From Rhynchospora pubera (taxonomy: Eukaryota > Streptophyta > Magnoliopsida > Poales > Cyperaceae), in the NCBI GenBank assembly GCA_028095005.1, contig CM051459.1, forward strand, positions 135,929,657 through 135,993,656: a stretch of DNA of 64,000 bases, written 5' to 3'. The notes beneath the pieces are model-generated. The model saw only the letters and a program-made list of their open reading frames with translations. It was not told the origin of the DNA and made no database searches. A program made the translations under genes and the position numbers. Shown piece after piece: positions 49,622-61,024 of the stretch. Every line of letters begins with the position of its first letter. The first letter of the stretch is position 1.

Positions 49622-50993
49622 CCTTAGAAATGGAATTGGAACAATATAAAAAATAATTTGAAGAGCATCATGGCAGATTGGCAGCTGTAATCCTTTGAAT
49701 TTTGAATTTTTTTTTTCTTTAAAGAGGACAACTCCTAATGCATGTGACCTAAATTTGTAAGTTTTAAACTGTTGTGTATTGTTCTTATTTAAAGTGTTAC
49801 TTTATCGTACGATTTCAAATTTAGGTGATTCAATGTTTTAGAAAGTTGAATTTATTTAGCATGAATGTGTCACATAAATAATTAAAGTTTTTTCTTAGTA
49901 GGATGAAATAGCGATAACATTCACGTGATAGAACTATTTGACGTACCAACCTTTTAAAGAAACCTCTACCTAGTATGTCAAAAAAAAAAAAAAAGACTGT
50001 AGTCCTTTATATTTTTCATTTATATCTGAAGATAATATCTCAAATCAATATGTGCAAGTGTAATTAGTGCACTGCAACAAATGTTCGTTCGAATAAATTC
50101 GAATATACTTTTGGAAAATATAATTGTTACAAAAATATTCGAACTCATTGATTGCTACACTAGTGTCCAGTGCTACCAAAAAATACCGAATACCACCCAT
50201 CTTTTGCATGATGCTTTTGTCAGATTTTGAGTAATTGGAGCTTTACTGGGCCTCTGTTTATTTTTGGATTCAATGCTCTGTTCTACAATTGACGCTCTGA
50301 CGAAATTGCATTGTTATTTGTTAAGTTTGGAAAAGCAGTGATGGTGGGTTGGTTTCCCGTCAATTGTTTTCGCTATTTTTGTGAAACAGCTTATGTCAAT
50401 TATATCATATCGATATATATAATTAATTTAGCACAAATGCGTCACATACAGTTACATTTTTTTTTATTGAATAACAATATCAATAGTTATGGTTGTCCTT
50501 AGTAGGATGAAATTGCGATAAATTTCAATAGTTATTTTAAAATATGGGGATTAATTAAACCCCCATTTTCGCTTCATAGTAAAAAAAAAAATTATGTAAT
50601 AGAATATTTTATCTACCAACGTTTTAAAGAATCCTTATAAACCTTTTTTTTGTGTATTTGAAAACATTATCTCAAATCAATATGTTCATTTAGTGCACTG
50701 CAATAATGTTTGATTGGAACAAATTCGAATAAATATAATTTGGAAAAATATTCGAAATCCTCATTGACCGATACACGAGGTGCCACCAAATACAGAGCAT
50801 CTCTTGCATGATGCTTGTCATATTTTGAGTATACTAATTGGAGCTTTACTAGGCCTCTATACATTTTTGGATTCAATTGACGCTCTGAGAAAAGAGTATT
50901 ACCAAGATTGGAAAGCAATAGCTGTGGTGGTTTCCCGTCAATTTTCTTCTCTATTTTTGTGAATTAGCAGCCTTATCACAATTATCATATTAA
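49622..50993. other. Intergenic with two diverged copies of one block
   Basis: 49870-50280 and 50500-50900 resemble each other (AGTAGGATGAAAT.GCGATAA, AATATTCGAA, ATGATGCTT, TTGGAGCTTTAC, GGCCTCT, TTGACGCTCTGA), an old direct duplication of about 600 bp spacing. No gene. Confidence 0.55.
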
Positions 50994-51558
50994 CAAAGGT
51001 TTAAATAGCGCCCGCTATGGCCGCTATCTCGGCGCTATAGCGAAACTGTATGCTAGACCGCTACCACGCTATTAATTTAGCGGTATGTCTGATGGCGCGT
51101 AATGTAGCGGGATTTAGCGGGTGATAGCGTCCAATTTAGCGGCATGTAGCGCGAGTACAGCGGCAGATATCGGTCACGTGTAAATTGTCCTCTCAAGTGC
51201 CACGTGCGCACACAACAATTAAGTAGTTGTATCCACAAACCCAACCCAGTGCTTATATACTGTCCGGTTGAACTTAAATCTACCATGTGGGACTAAAGTT
51301 TTAGCTTGAAAACCGGACAGAAAATTATTGCAATAAATTGCCGAAGGGGTGAATCGAACTCCTATTGTTTGGTATAGGATCCAATGCAACAACCATCTAG
51401 CCAAGTTGATGTTTTGTTATAAATGTTTTATGTTATTTATATATACGACATAATATCCGCTATGGTCCGATAGCGGCCGCTAAATGGCCGCTATCCGCTA
51501 TCCGCTATGAAATTGACATGTCCTCTATGAATCCGCTATCCGTTATTTAAACCTTTGA
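50993..51558. mobile_element. hAT-like element rich in TAGCGG/CCGCTA
   Basis: Ends CAAAGGTTTAAATAGCG and (complement) CAAAGGTTTAAATAACG. Both subterminal 100-150 bp are filled with GCTATGGCCGCTATC-type motifs. ATCATAT-like sequence flanks both sides, but the 8-bp duplication is imperfect. Contains a SINE-like insertion. Confidence 0.72.
51240..51415 (-). mobile_element. tRNA-derived SINE-like sequence
   Basis: Minus strand. A box TGGCTAGATGG at 51403-51393 and B box AGTTCGATTCA at 51360-51350, in tRNA-like spacing, but no complete cloverleaf. Downstream lie GTCCCACATGG (51293-51283, 10 of 11 to the plant snRNA USE RTCCCACATCG) and TATATAA (51259-51253), 23 nt apart. Confidence 0.55.
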
Positions 51559-51710
51559 TCATATATATTATAAGTTTATAACCTAGTTATCCAAACAAGT
51601 GCTCAAAACCTGAAGAAACTTGTTCTTCGTCTTCTCCTTCGTTGGAGCACCTAAAGTAGCCAAATAGTTGGCTTAAACTTAATTGGCTTCATACTGTCAT
51701 ACATATAGGT

Positions 51711-51714
<4 letters not shown>

Positions 51715-51767
<53 letters not shown>
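51715..51767. repeat. (TC)26 microsatellite
   Basis: Uninterrupted TC dinucleotide run about 320 bp upstream of the HPt-like gene's ATG. Confidence 0.97.
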
Positions 51768-51769
<2 letters not shown>

Positions 51770-52090
51770 ATGTACACATACAATGATGGGAACTTAGTGA
51801 GCATATACAGTTAGAGGGATAATTTCTTTTATTTGTCCAATAAGTACAAAATTGCAGTCTAAAGAGTAATGGCTATTTGCAATTTCCGCCTATATACATT
51901 AATTGTATTGCTCTTTGAGGTTAATTACGTCTTATGTGATGAAACATGTTGAAACATTTTAGATTGAAGACTGGTACCAGTTTGGGTTGCAAGTCTTTAT
52001 TCAATTATACAGTATCATTTTAAATTAGTCTGAGCTTCATTTCGCTACCTTCCTTGATTTCAGCCAGCTGGAAGCATACAGTGAAGAACA

Positions 52091-54965
52091 ATGCCACCGC
52101 GTGCACTATCTTTAGCTCAACGGAGAACGATGCAGAGAGACAACGACAGGCTGCTAGGTGCTCTCGCCCAAGAGGTAAAACATGTCAGGCGCAGTGGAGG
52201 GACAATATGCTTCATAGTATGGAGAGAAAGGTTCTCAAATTTTCAGAGGACTAATTAAAACAAGCGAGCAGTTTACTGGTAAAGCAAGTCTTTCAAGAAT
52301 GGCGCACCTTAGAACCTAAAATCTGAGAACGATTGTCCCTCCACAGGAGATAGATTTTTTATCTTTTTGAGACAGCTTTTTTTGACACTTGTATTTTATT
52401 TTTCTTTTCCTTTTTAGCCTCTGGCCAAAGCCTTGTAACTTTTGTCATTTTCATAAAAAAATGAGGGCATGACCCCCATTTTTTACTCAAAAAAAGAGGT
52501 AAAAAATGTTATGTATAATATAAGTGTGTTCTACAAAAAATGCGCACTATACTTCTCACTTTAATAAGTACCCGAATGAATAAATATTTTTTATAGCTTA
52601 ACATTAATTAATTTTACTTGTTTTGATAAGGAATGTAACGGATAGTCTATCGATTTTCTGTGCTTTTAATTATCTTTTTCACTTTAATTTCTTCTTGAAA
52701 TTAAAGGGACTGTTGAACTTACCAAGAATTTAAGGAAGAAGTTGAGGATCTTGGCATCGCACACGGTTTTGTTATTCAATTCTTTACGACTGCTGATGAA
52801 CCTATAAATGAGATGCGGAAGATCTTGTAAGCATCTAACTAGTTTATGGCTATATATATATATATATGTATATATCTTCATTCTTTTAATTTCAATAACC
52901 AGACAATCTATATGTGCATAGTGCATTCCTGAATTTTCTAATGATGTTAATAATAATATTCTTGTGTTATTTCTCTGTCGCCAGGTCTGAAAGGTCAGCT
53001 GTTATTGATCAAGATAAGATGGCACTTCAACTCTCCCGTATCAGAGAACCTAGTGATCTGTAAGCACATTCCTGAAGTTTTTTTGCTAGCTTCAATTCTC
53101 TTAAAGTACCAAATTAAGTACCTACCTATTTCGTTGGGATTGACAGGCAATATATATTGCTCATATAGCTTCCCTATTTTCTTTTATTTAATGTCTGGAA
53201 AGAAAGATGAGACATGCATATTTCTTTTTTTTTTATGTTGTGTGTTTTTCAGTGTTCTTTTATAATTCAATTGATTCTAACATTTCTAAAAATGTGATGG
53301 CTAATTGGTTAAATGATGTTTTTAGAAAGACAAATATGTTTTAAACCTCGATTCTTTGTATCACATACTCACATGTATAAAAAGAAATCTTCAATGAACT
53401 GTACAATAGAGCAAGCATTTAAATAATTTTAGATTTAAATCTTCCTTAGATTTTTCTTAAAATTTTGGAAATCAATAAATTTTGAATTTGTAAAATTCGA
53501 CAATCTATAGAAGAGCATAACATCTTAAGCTAAAATTAAGCTCATCACATTTACCTTGCTAGCATAAATGATGCAAAGTATAGCAAAATTGTTTACTCTG
53601 TTATCTCGTGAATTCATATATAGACAAATGTCTACAAACTCTGTATACTGGCAAGTGGCAACTATAACATAATTCCTTTTTTTTTTTTTGTGTGTCGGGA
53701 CATTTGTATTTGTTGATACGGGATTTGGTTTTCTATACTAAGTGTTGTCTTCATTCCCCCCCCCCCCCCCAATTTTTTGTTAGTTTTGGGATGACAAAAG
53801 TTTCACGTGCATGCCAGGCAATACGTGTTGCCTACCAAGCTAATGATAAGGAGAGGTATACCTGTATACCTGTATATATACTTACAACATTAGATAATGC
53901 TAACTATTTCAATATAAATAGTCTTTTTCTTATGACAAATGGTAAACAATATAATATATATCTAGTTTATAGAGAAAACTGAAGGTAATTAATTAAGGAA
54001 AACTTGTTAACTTTCTTCATCCCTTGTTGGTCTTTAAATCAAAATATATCAAATGCTACATGATATGCATATGGTAATATTGTATGCAGTTATGCTAACA
54101 TAATTTCTGGTTTGCTTAAAATATGAAAACTCTTAACTGTTTGCTCTCATTTACTACAATTGAAAGTTTCAAAACCAAAATGTCTAAGATAATTTGTTGA
54201 AAAAGAAATGAAAATTTCCAAATGCATTGATATATCCACAAAAGTATGTTTTATAACAAGAGCCTTGTTAGTCTCTAAAGAAAATACTATTTGAAAACCT
54301 TCTCTTCTCAGAAAAGTAATGTATATATTCTTCCAAATCTAATTTGGACTAATCTCTCTGCAGATGCCTCACTTGCATCAGGGAATTGAAAAATGAAATT
54401 GCATATGTGAAGCCCCGCCTGCACCAACTAATAAGTGTAAAAGTTTTCTGCCCCCTTTTTGCTAGTTCTCTATTTACAATTTCTAAGTTTACAATTACAA
54501 CAATGGAGTAGGTACCATATCCTTATGAACGCTTGATTTATAATTTCAAGCTAATCTAACCAATATGTAGAATATATGAAAGTTAGATAGAGAGAGGCAG
54601 TGTTTGCTTTCTTTCCTAAAACTCTGTCTTTATTTTTTGTTTGTGTCAACTTTCTTTGTTTTTCCTTCGTCCCTATGTCTAGGTGCTGTGTTGAAGTTGC
54701 TGCATGATGGTTTTAGTGTGTCTAGAGGGAGAGAGGCAGGAGGCCATTTCATAATTAGTATAACCTTAATTAGCAACCCCTTGCCAAGTTTCCAAATTGA
54801 GAGAGGGAGAGAGACAGAGAAGGGATGTCATTGTTGACTTGTTGTCAATCTCAGTGTTTTTTGACATTATGAATTAGAGCTAGAATTATTCTCTCTTTTT
54901 TTTAACCTCTCTTTTTGTCAATGCAGTATGAAAGAAATATAAGGGATGCAGGTGGAAGAATCTGA
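52091..54965 (+). CDS. HPt-like phosphotransfer protein lacking the His (pseudo-HPt)
   Basis: Six exons: 52091-52174, exon 2 ending 52826, 52985-53059, 53784-53855, 54364-54436 and 54927-54965. All other junctions are canonical and in phase, and the intron positions agree with plant HPt (AHP) genes as I remember them. Recognisable blocks: N-terminal MQRDNDRLLGALAQE; QFFTTADEPINEMRKIL (cf. LFFEDSEKLLNNMARAL); IDQDKMALQLSRIREPSDLFGMTKV aligned to the active-site segment, with Ser where the family has the His of HQ.KGSSSS; then ACQAIRVAYQANDKERCLTCIRELKNEIAYVKPRLHQLI and a C-terminal ERNIRDAGG. Exon 2 is odd. With the expected start 52707 (GLLN...) the frame hits a stop and needs a one-base correction; a downstream acceptor at 52735 keeps frame and gives 144 aa but drops the conserved GxLDxQF segment. 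It cannot carry phosphate, so it is either an AHP6-type inhibitor or a decaying gene. Confidence 0.78.
52260..52496 (+). mobile_element. LINE-like 3' tail in intron 1 of the HPt-like gene
   Basis: Ends CTTTTGTCATTTTCATAAAAAAATGAGGGCATGACCCCC then ACTC and a short A run, the style of plant LINE 3' ends. No coding part seen. Confidence 0.4.
52707..52826 (+). other. Exon 2 of the HPt-like gene: frameshift or shifted acceptor
   Basis: 120 nt from the conventional acceptor TTAAAG, whereas a length of 2 modulo 3 is needed to reach donor phase 2. The frame therefore has one base too many (or two too few) and meets TAA at 52731-52733. The alternative AG at 52733-52734 (AATTTAAG) makes a 92-nt exon in correct phase. 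Confidence 0.7.
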
Positions 54966-55020
54966 TAGCAGGACCATGCTTGCATGATGAAGATGTTGTG
55001 TGCATCTATATATATTTGTG

Positions 55021-55394
55021 TGCTAGAATCAAACATATAGGACGTCAAACACGATTCAAACGTAGCACATTAAAATTTCAAACGGACGATCCAAACCGCT
55101 CAATATGATCTCTATATTAAAATATCTTTGATAATCAAATTTTATATTTTTTCATATTTTCTAACTATTTTTTTCGAATTTTCAAAATTGAAGGGTTCAG
55201 AACTTTTTAGATTGAGCATATTGAAAAATTTCAAAAAAATAGTAAAAAAATTTGAAAAAATATAAAATTTGGTCTCCATGAAGATTTTATAACACAAAAC
55301 AATTTGAGCGGTTTGGATCGGTCATTCCAATTTTAAAAATTAAAATTTCATCGCGTTGGACAAGTATATGTGTCCTATATGTTTGACACTAGCA
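55021..55394. mobile_element. MITE family C, copy 2
   Basis: 374 bp, ends TGCTAGAATCAAACATATAG and (complement) TGCTAGTGTCAAACATATAG. Inverted relative to the copy at 23397-23740. It lies 55 bp beyond the stop of the HPt-like gene, so it may lie in the 3' UTR or provide its poly(A) region. Confidence 0.8.
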
Positions 55395-56513
55395 ACTCTC
55401 TTTTTCTTTTGGCATGATGAAGATGTTGTGTGCTTTTTCATTTATGATGGATAATTAAGACTTTAGGTTTTGTTTGTGTGTTTTTTTTCTTTTTAATTAA
55501 AATGCATAAAGAATATGCTGTGTGTTTTTTTTTTGCTTTTGTGATGGATAATTAATGACTTTATGTTTTTTTTATGTGGTCTTTTTTTTTTTATTAAAAT
55601 GATGGATTAGCACCAATGAACTGCGATTAGGTTAATTTGATTCAATATAAATTTGAATCAAGTCAGCTCAGACTGACCTAGCAATATGCTATATTTCCGA
55701 ACAATTAATTCTTCCAGTTCAGTTCATTTGTTTGATCTGAATCCGTAATGGTCTAACCTGACAGACCTGGAAACCATTAACCTGATCAAACGAACCTAAA
55801 TCCAATACCAAAAATGTCTGAATGTACAGCCAAATGGCACATGCTTGACGCAAGCCGAAAATAGCCCGAACCTGAAAGTCACTGACTCAATGCTGTGTGA
55901 CCTAAACCAATGTAAACTACTAAACTCAACACCCCGCCAATATGACCTGTCTTAACCATGCGTGTCTAACATGACAAGTTCTCTGAACCATTGGTCATCA
56001 CAATCTGCTGTGTGCGTTGAGAGTCAAAGGCTTCTCTCTCTCTCTTTCGGTTGGTACCTTGGTTGATACGGATATTTTGGTGTTTTGTTTTTTAATGTTG
56101 GCGATAGCCAAAGTGATTCCATTAACAAAGAAGATATGTTCAACGGATATTTTTGGAGTTTGTATGAACTCTTTCGTTTAATACATGTTTGGGTTCCCCT
56201 TCTTCGGGGACAACGGACATCAGTTTCAAACAAAATATAATTTTTTTAAAGTATGGTTCCGATTGGATGCGTTGAGAATAAGGTAGGAAGAAGGAAGAAG
56301 GAAAGAAATTTATTGGGAAATGGTCAATTTATTGGGAAGTGTGTAACTTTTGTGAAAAGTTTGGATGATTAAAAATAAATTTATTGATAAAAAGTGGTTA
56401 TTCCTTATTCCTTATTCCCGAAAGAAGCCATCAAAGGGAGCCTATATGTTTCCTTCAGCCTTTGTAAATAGTAAGTTTCAACTTATAACGAACAACGTGC
56501 CAGCCCAATATTA
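55395..56513. other. Intergenic, no gene seen
   Basis: Contains a degenerate family-A-like MITE around 56255-56440 (GGAAGAAGGAAGAAGG..GGGAAGTGTGTAACTTTTGTG) but no gene. Confidence 0.45.
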
Positions 56514-56522
56514 CTGGAACCA

Positions 56523-59206
56523 CCGAAATTTTAAAAAATAATATTAAAATAATATAATTCAAAAAAATTAATATCAATTTAATCAGTTTAATATAAATGG
56601 TATCGTAAGATCGGAATCCTGGATTCCGAAAGTTCGGAATCCAGGATTCCGATCTAACGTTAGATCGGATTCTGGGATTCCGATCTAACCTTTATATATA
56701 TAAGGGGTTTCCGATCTAATTTCGCTGCCTCGCTCTCGCTCTCGGACGCGCTTCTTCGACGAGAACAGTAAGTTTTTTTTTTTAATTTAATTATTTATTT
56801 ATTTAGTTTATTAGTTTTTAATTTAGTTAATTAAATAAAAAAATAGGAAAATATTGGAAAAATATTCAAAAAATCTGAAAAAATCAGAAAAAAATCAGAA
56901 AAAATTTGTATGTAATTTATTAATTATATTGGATATATTTTTTGTCTTTTTATTTGTTTATTCAGTACTTAATTAATTAGAAAAATAGATAATAAATTGT
57001 AAAATTATTTTAAAAATACCGCAAAATAAGAAAAATTCATATGAAATTTTATGTGTAATTAATTTATTATTTTGTTTTTTTTTGCTTTTAATAATTAAGA
57101 TTTTGATAATTAAATATGGGAAAAATTAGAAAAATGATAATAATTGATGGTATTAATTAAAAATGTAGGTAAAAAATTGTTTAGAAGAGAGCCAATTCCT
57201 TTCTACTCCAGGTTAGCTTTTTTATATGTTTATTTTATTATTGTTTGAATAGAAATGTTTGTGAATTGCTTGTAGATTGATTGATGGATTGTAAAATTGT
57301 GAAATGCAATGTTTGAAATTGGAATGAAATTGGGTTGGGTTCAAATTGGAATGAAATTAGGTTGGGTTGGGTTCAAATTGGGTTGAAATTGGGTTCTAAT
57401 TGGGTTCTGATTTTTTGGAAAACTCTCCCGGTACAGGGGAGATGCTGCCGAAATTTTTTTAGATTTTATACTTTATTAAATTTTAATTGCAGTAACAGTC
57501 GAAATGCCACCGCGAAGAAGAATACCAGAGGATCCACGTCGATCCACGAGGCGTCGAGGAGATCCTGGCGCATCTACATCAGGAGGAGATCCTGGCGCTT
57601 CTTCATCTGCCCCCCCTGCTGCCCCCCCCCCCCCCCCCCCGTTCCTCTTCCTGCTGATCAGCTTCTGCATCTCAGTCAGTCTGAGCTTCGAGGCGTACGA
57701 GTAAGTTTTTTTTTTATTTATATAGTTAATTCTTTTATATATATATATATATTTTAATAGTATATATAGGAAATAATTTATTTTTTAAATTATTTAGGTG
57801 ATAGGGTTTAGGGTTTAAGGAATTAATAAAATTTTTTAATTTATGTAGTTAATTTTTGTATATAGTTAATAGTATATATAGTAAATAATATGTTTTTTTA
57901 CTTATTTAGGCGTGGACGCCCGAAATGCATAAGGCAAAAATGATACGAACCGAGGAGGTGGACCAGCGTCTTGTGACATTGGGCCCGAAAGCAGCTCAAC
58001 TCGCTGAAAACCACGGTGCCAGTAATGAACAACCTGATGCGAATAATCAACAACAACCTGATGCCGCTTTCTGGAACGAGGCCGCTCAATTCGCCGACAA
58101 CCATGGTGCCAGTAATCAACAAGAAATGAATGCGAAAGAAGATCAACCCTGGTGGGAGGAAATTCTGCAACATGTAGATGATCAAGATCTCTAAGTTTAT
58201 TTATTACTTTATTTTTAAGTACCCTGGTGTGTTCATTTATATTATGGTTTTTTATGTACATTTTTCCTTTTATATTATTTTAGTGTGCTAAATTATATTA
58301 TGATTTTCATGTATTTTTTCCTTTCTTTTATTTTAGTGTGCTAATTTATTATGTTTACAAAATTCAATTCTTCTTCTAATGGTGAACATATACATAAAAC
58401 AAAGTGAACATATAAACGATCTAAGTGAACACATACAAACAAATAAAGTTTATATTTGCCTGTCTAAGTGAACACTTAGATCGACTATATGTTCAGCTTA
58501 TTTACGGTATATGTTCACTTTGTATTTACCGAAGGCTGGGATGGTATATTTGCCGATGATGACACTTATAATTCCTGTATTTTTATATTATGAATTAAAT
58601 GAAATAAATCTAATATTTAATTATAAGTTTATATTAAAAATAAAACCATCCATATCAAATTAATATCAAAACTTTAAATATTAAAATATTATTCATAATA
58701 TAGAATTATATTATACTAACATTCTTCAAAATATCAAAAATCCGGTTCTAAACAAACGACAAAAATTTTATAATATATTAATTTAATATTAAAATTTTAT
58801 ATATTTAATTAATGTTTACAATAGAAGTAAAATAAAATATATTAATTTCATAATATATTAATTTAATATTAAAATATATTAATTTCATAAAATATATTAA
58901 TTTCATAATATATTAATTTCATATTAAAATTTCATATATTTAATTAATTTTTATAATAGAATTACAATAAAACCATGAAAAAAGACAAAATTGAGCAGTT
59001 ACAGCACTGTTCGGAATCCCAGAATCCGATCTAACGTTAGATCGGAATCCCAGAATCCGATCTAACGTTAGATCGGAATCCAGGAATCCGATCTAACGTT
59101 CGGAATCCAGGATTCCGATCTTACGATACTATTTATATTAAACTGATTAAATTGATATTAATTTTATTGCATTATATTATTTTAATATTATTTTTTAAAA
59201 TTTCGG
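56523..59206 (+). mobile_element. MULE-like element carrying a small gene
   Basis: 2684 bp, flanked by perfect 9-bp duplications CTGGAACCA (56514-56522, 59207-59215). Long TIRs (at least 110 bp, nearly identical) start CCGAAATTTTAAAAAATAAT and run through GTATCGTAAGATCGGAATCC. Inside the TIRs are several palindromic GGAATCC..GGATTCC units. 9-bp duplications with long TIRs are the hallmark of Mutator-like elements. No transposase domain recognised. Confidence 0.9.
57504..58194 (+). CDS. Two-exon gene of unknown function inside the MULE-like element
   Basis: Exon 1 is 57504-57700 and exon 2 is 57910-58194. Exon 1 opens MPPRRRIPEDPRRSTRRRG (very basic), then a Pro run encoded by 19 consecutive C (57622-57640). 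With 19 C the frame does not match exon 2; with a count of 18 (or 21) it reads VPLPADQLLHLSQSELRGVR and joins AWTPEMHKAKMIRTEEVDQRL in phase. Exon 2 has an internal repeat (AAQLAENHGASNEQ / AAQFADNHGASNQQ) and an acidic end. Upstream at about 56692 is TATATATATAAGGGG and a likely leader intron (donor AACA-GTAAGT near 56768, acceptor TTGCAG at 57490). I recognise no family. It may be a captured host gene or an element accessory gene, now frameshifted at the C run or mis-called there. Confidence 0.5.
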
Positions 59207-59386
59207 CTGGAACCAGTTCAAGTTGGGTCTTAAAACTAGGAAGGGCCATGTGGTAGCTGCCAATAACATATGGGCCTACAGAAATTAACTTTTGGATAAT
59301 ACTTTAAAGCCCAAAAATACTAGCCCAAACTACAAAAAGAGAAGTTGGCATTTGGCAATAATCCAATAACCAACCAATTTATCTTC

Positions 59387-60891
59387 CCGAATTTTAAAAA
59401 ATAATACTAAATTAATATAATATATTAAATATAATATCAATATAATAATATTTTTTTAAATAGTATCACGAGATCGGAATCCCAGATTTCGAACGCAAGA
59501 TCGGATTCCTAGATTCCGATGTTAGCTTTTTAATTTTTTTATATATTATTTATTTATTTATTTAATTTATTAATTAGTTAAATAATTAGAAAAATAGATA
59601 ATATATTGTAAAAATATTGAAAAAATATGGAAAAAATCAGAAATAATTAAACTAAAATTTATATGTAATTTAGTATTTTTTTGGAAAATTAAATTTTTTT
59701 CTTTTATTAGTTTATTAATTAATTAATTAATTAGAAAAATAGATAATACATTCTAAAAATATTGAAAAAATATAAAAAAATCAGGAATAATTAAACAAAA
59801 TTTTATATGTAATTTAGTATTTTTTGGAAAATTAAATTTATTTTCCTTTTAATTAATTTATTTAATTAAATATAAATTTAATTAATTTATATAATTTAAA
59901 AATAAATAATTAAGTATAAATTATTAATTAATTTAAATTAAAATTATAAATTTTTTAACAACCATTTGATATGCGTCCCGGATGTCGTCCTCTGTATATA
60001 TTATTTTCATATTATATATTAAACAATCATATCGAGTCTCATGATCAAGGAAACACTTTCTGGATTGCGTTAGAAAGGAATCACACGAGATTGATGTTTT
60101 ACTGAGACGGAGAAGAAAGACTAAATTCACTTGATTTACTGCATTTCTCTTTTTAATGATTAATTTATGATTTTAAAAATATTTTTAGTAGTTTAGAGTG
60201 ATTTTTAGGTTTGCAAACTTTCAAAGTGGATTTTGGAGGTCCAGAGAGCGTTTTTTGGGTTCGAAAATGGTCGTTACGGGGTTTCACCCCGATAACATGT
60301 GTAGATCTCGTCGCCAGCTTTCCGGATTGTGCTCGATCGCCCCAAACATACCTTCCTATCAAAAGTTAAGCCTGTTTAAAGTTTTAATGTTCAAATTATG
60401 CCTTTATATCCCTGCAAATGCAGAAAGAATTAATAAAACTTTGAACATTCTCAAAGGATTATGCCTTTGTATCCCTGCAAATTCTGAAAATTTATAATCC
60501 TTTCTAAATGGTACAATTCATTTAATTAAATAAGTTATAAAAATTTATATTTTAATAAAATAAATTAATTAAAATGAAAATAAATTTAATTTCCTCAAAA
60601 ATACTAAATTACATATAAAATTTAATTTAATTATTCCTGATTTTTTCCATATTTTTTCAATATTTTTACAATATATTATCTATTTTTCTAATTATTTAAC
60701 TAATTAATAAATTAAATAAATAAATAAATAATATATAAAAAAATTAGAAAACTAAGATCGGAATCCAGGAATCCGATCTTGCGTTCGAAATCTGGGATTC
60801 CGATCTCGTGATACTATTTAAAAAAATATTATTATATTGATATTATTTTTAATATATTATATTAATTTAATACTATTTTAAAAATTTTCGG
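59387..60891. mobile_element. Second MULE-like element, related ends
   Basis: 1505 bp, ends CCGAATTTTAAAAAATAATA and (complement) CCGAAAATTTTTAAAATAGT, flanked by TTTATCTTC and TATATCTTC (8 of 9). Long TIRs of about 400 bp; the left arm has an internal tandem duplication (about 59580-59690 repeated at 59720-59830). Shares GTATCNYGAGATCGGAATCC-type subterminal sequence with the element at 56523-59206. The core (about 59870-60500) has no recognised gene; a 22-bp block TTATGCCTTTRTATCCCTGC occurs twice at about 60397 and 60461. Confidence 0.85.
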
Positions 60892-61024
60892 TATATCTTC
60901 ATAACGTGCAAAACAGTAACAAAACCAGGATGTTTCTTTAACCGTTTGATCTGCGTGGAGATATATACGAAGCACTTCTGCACTTGTATATGGCAAATAA
61001 CATAATCGGGTTGTTGCTTACTCA

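Noticed and set aside
57335..57757. 140-codon ORF crossing the poly-C tract
   Set aside because: Its first half is intronic G/T-rich sequence; only the part after the C run coincides with the proposed exon frame.
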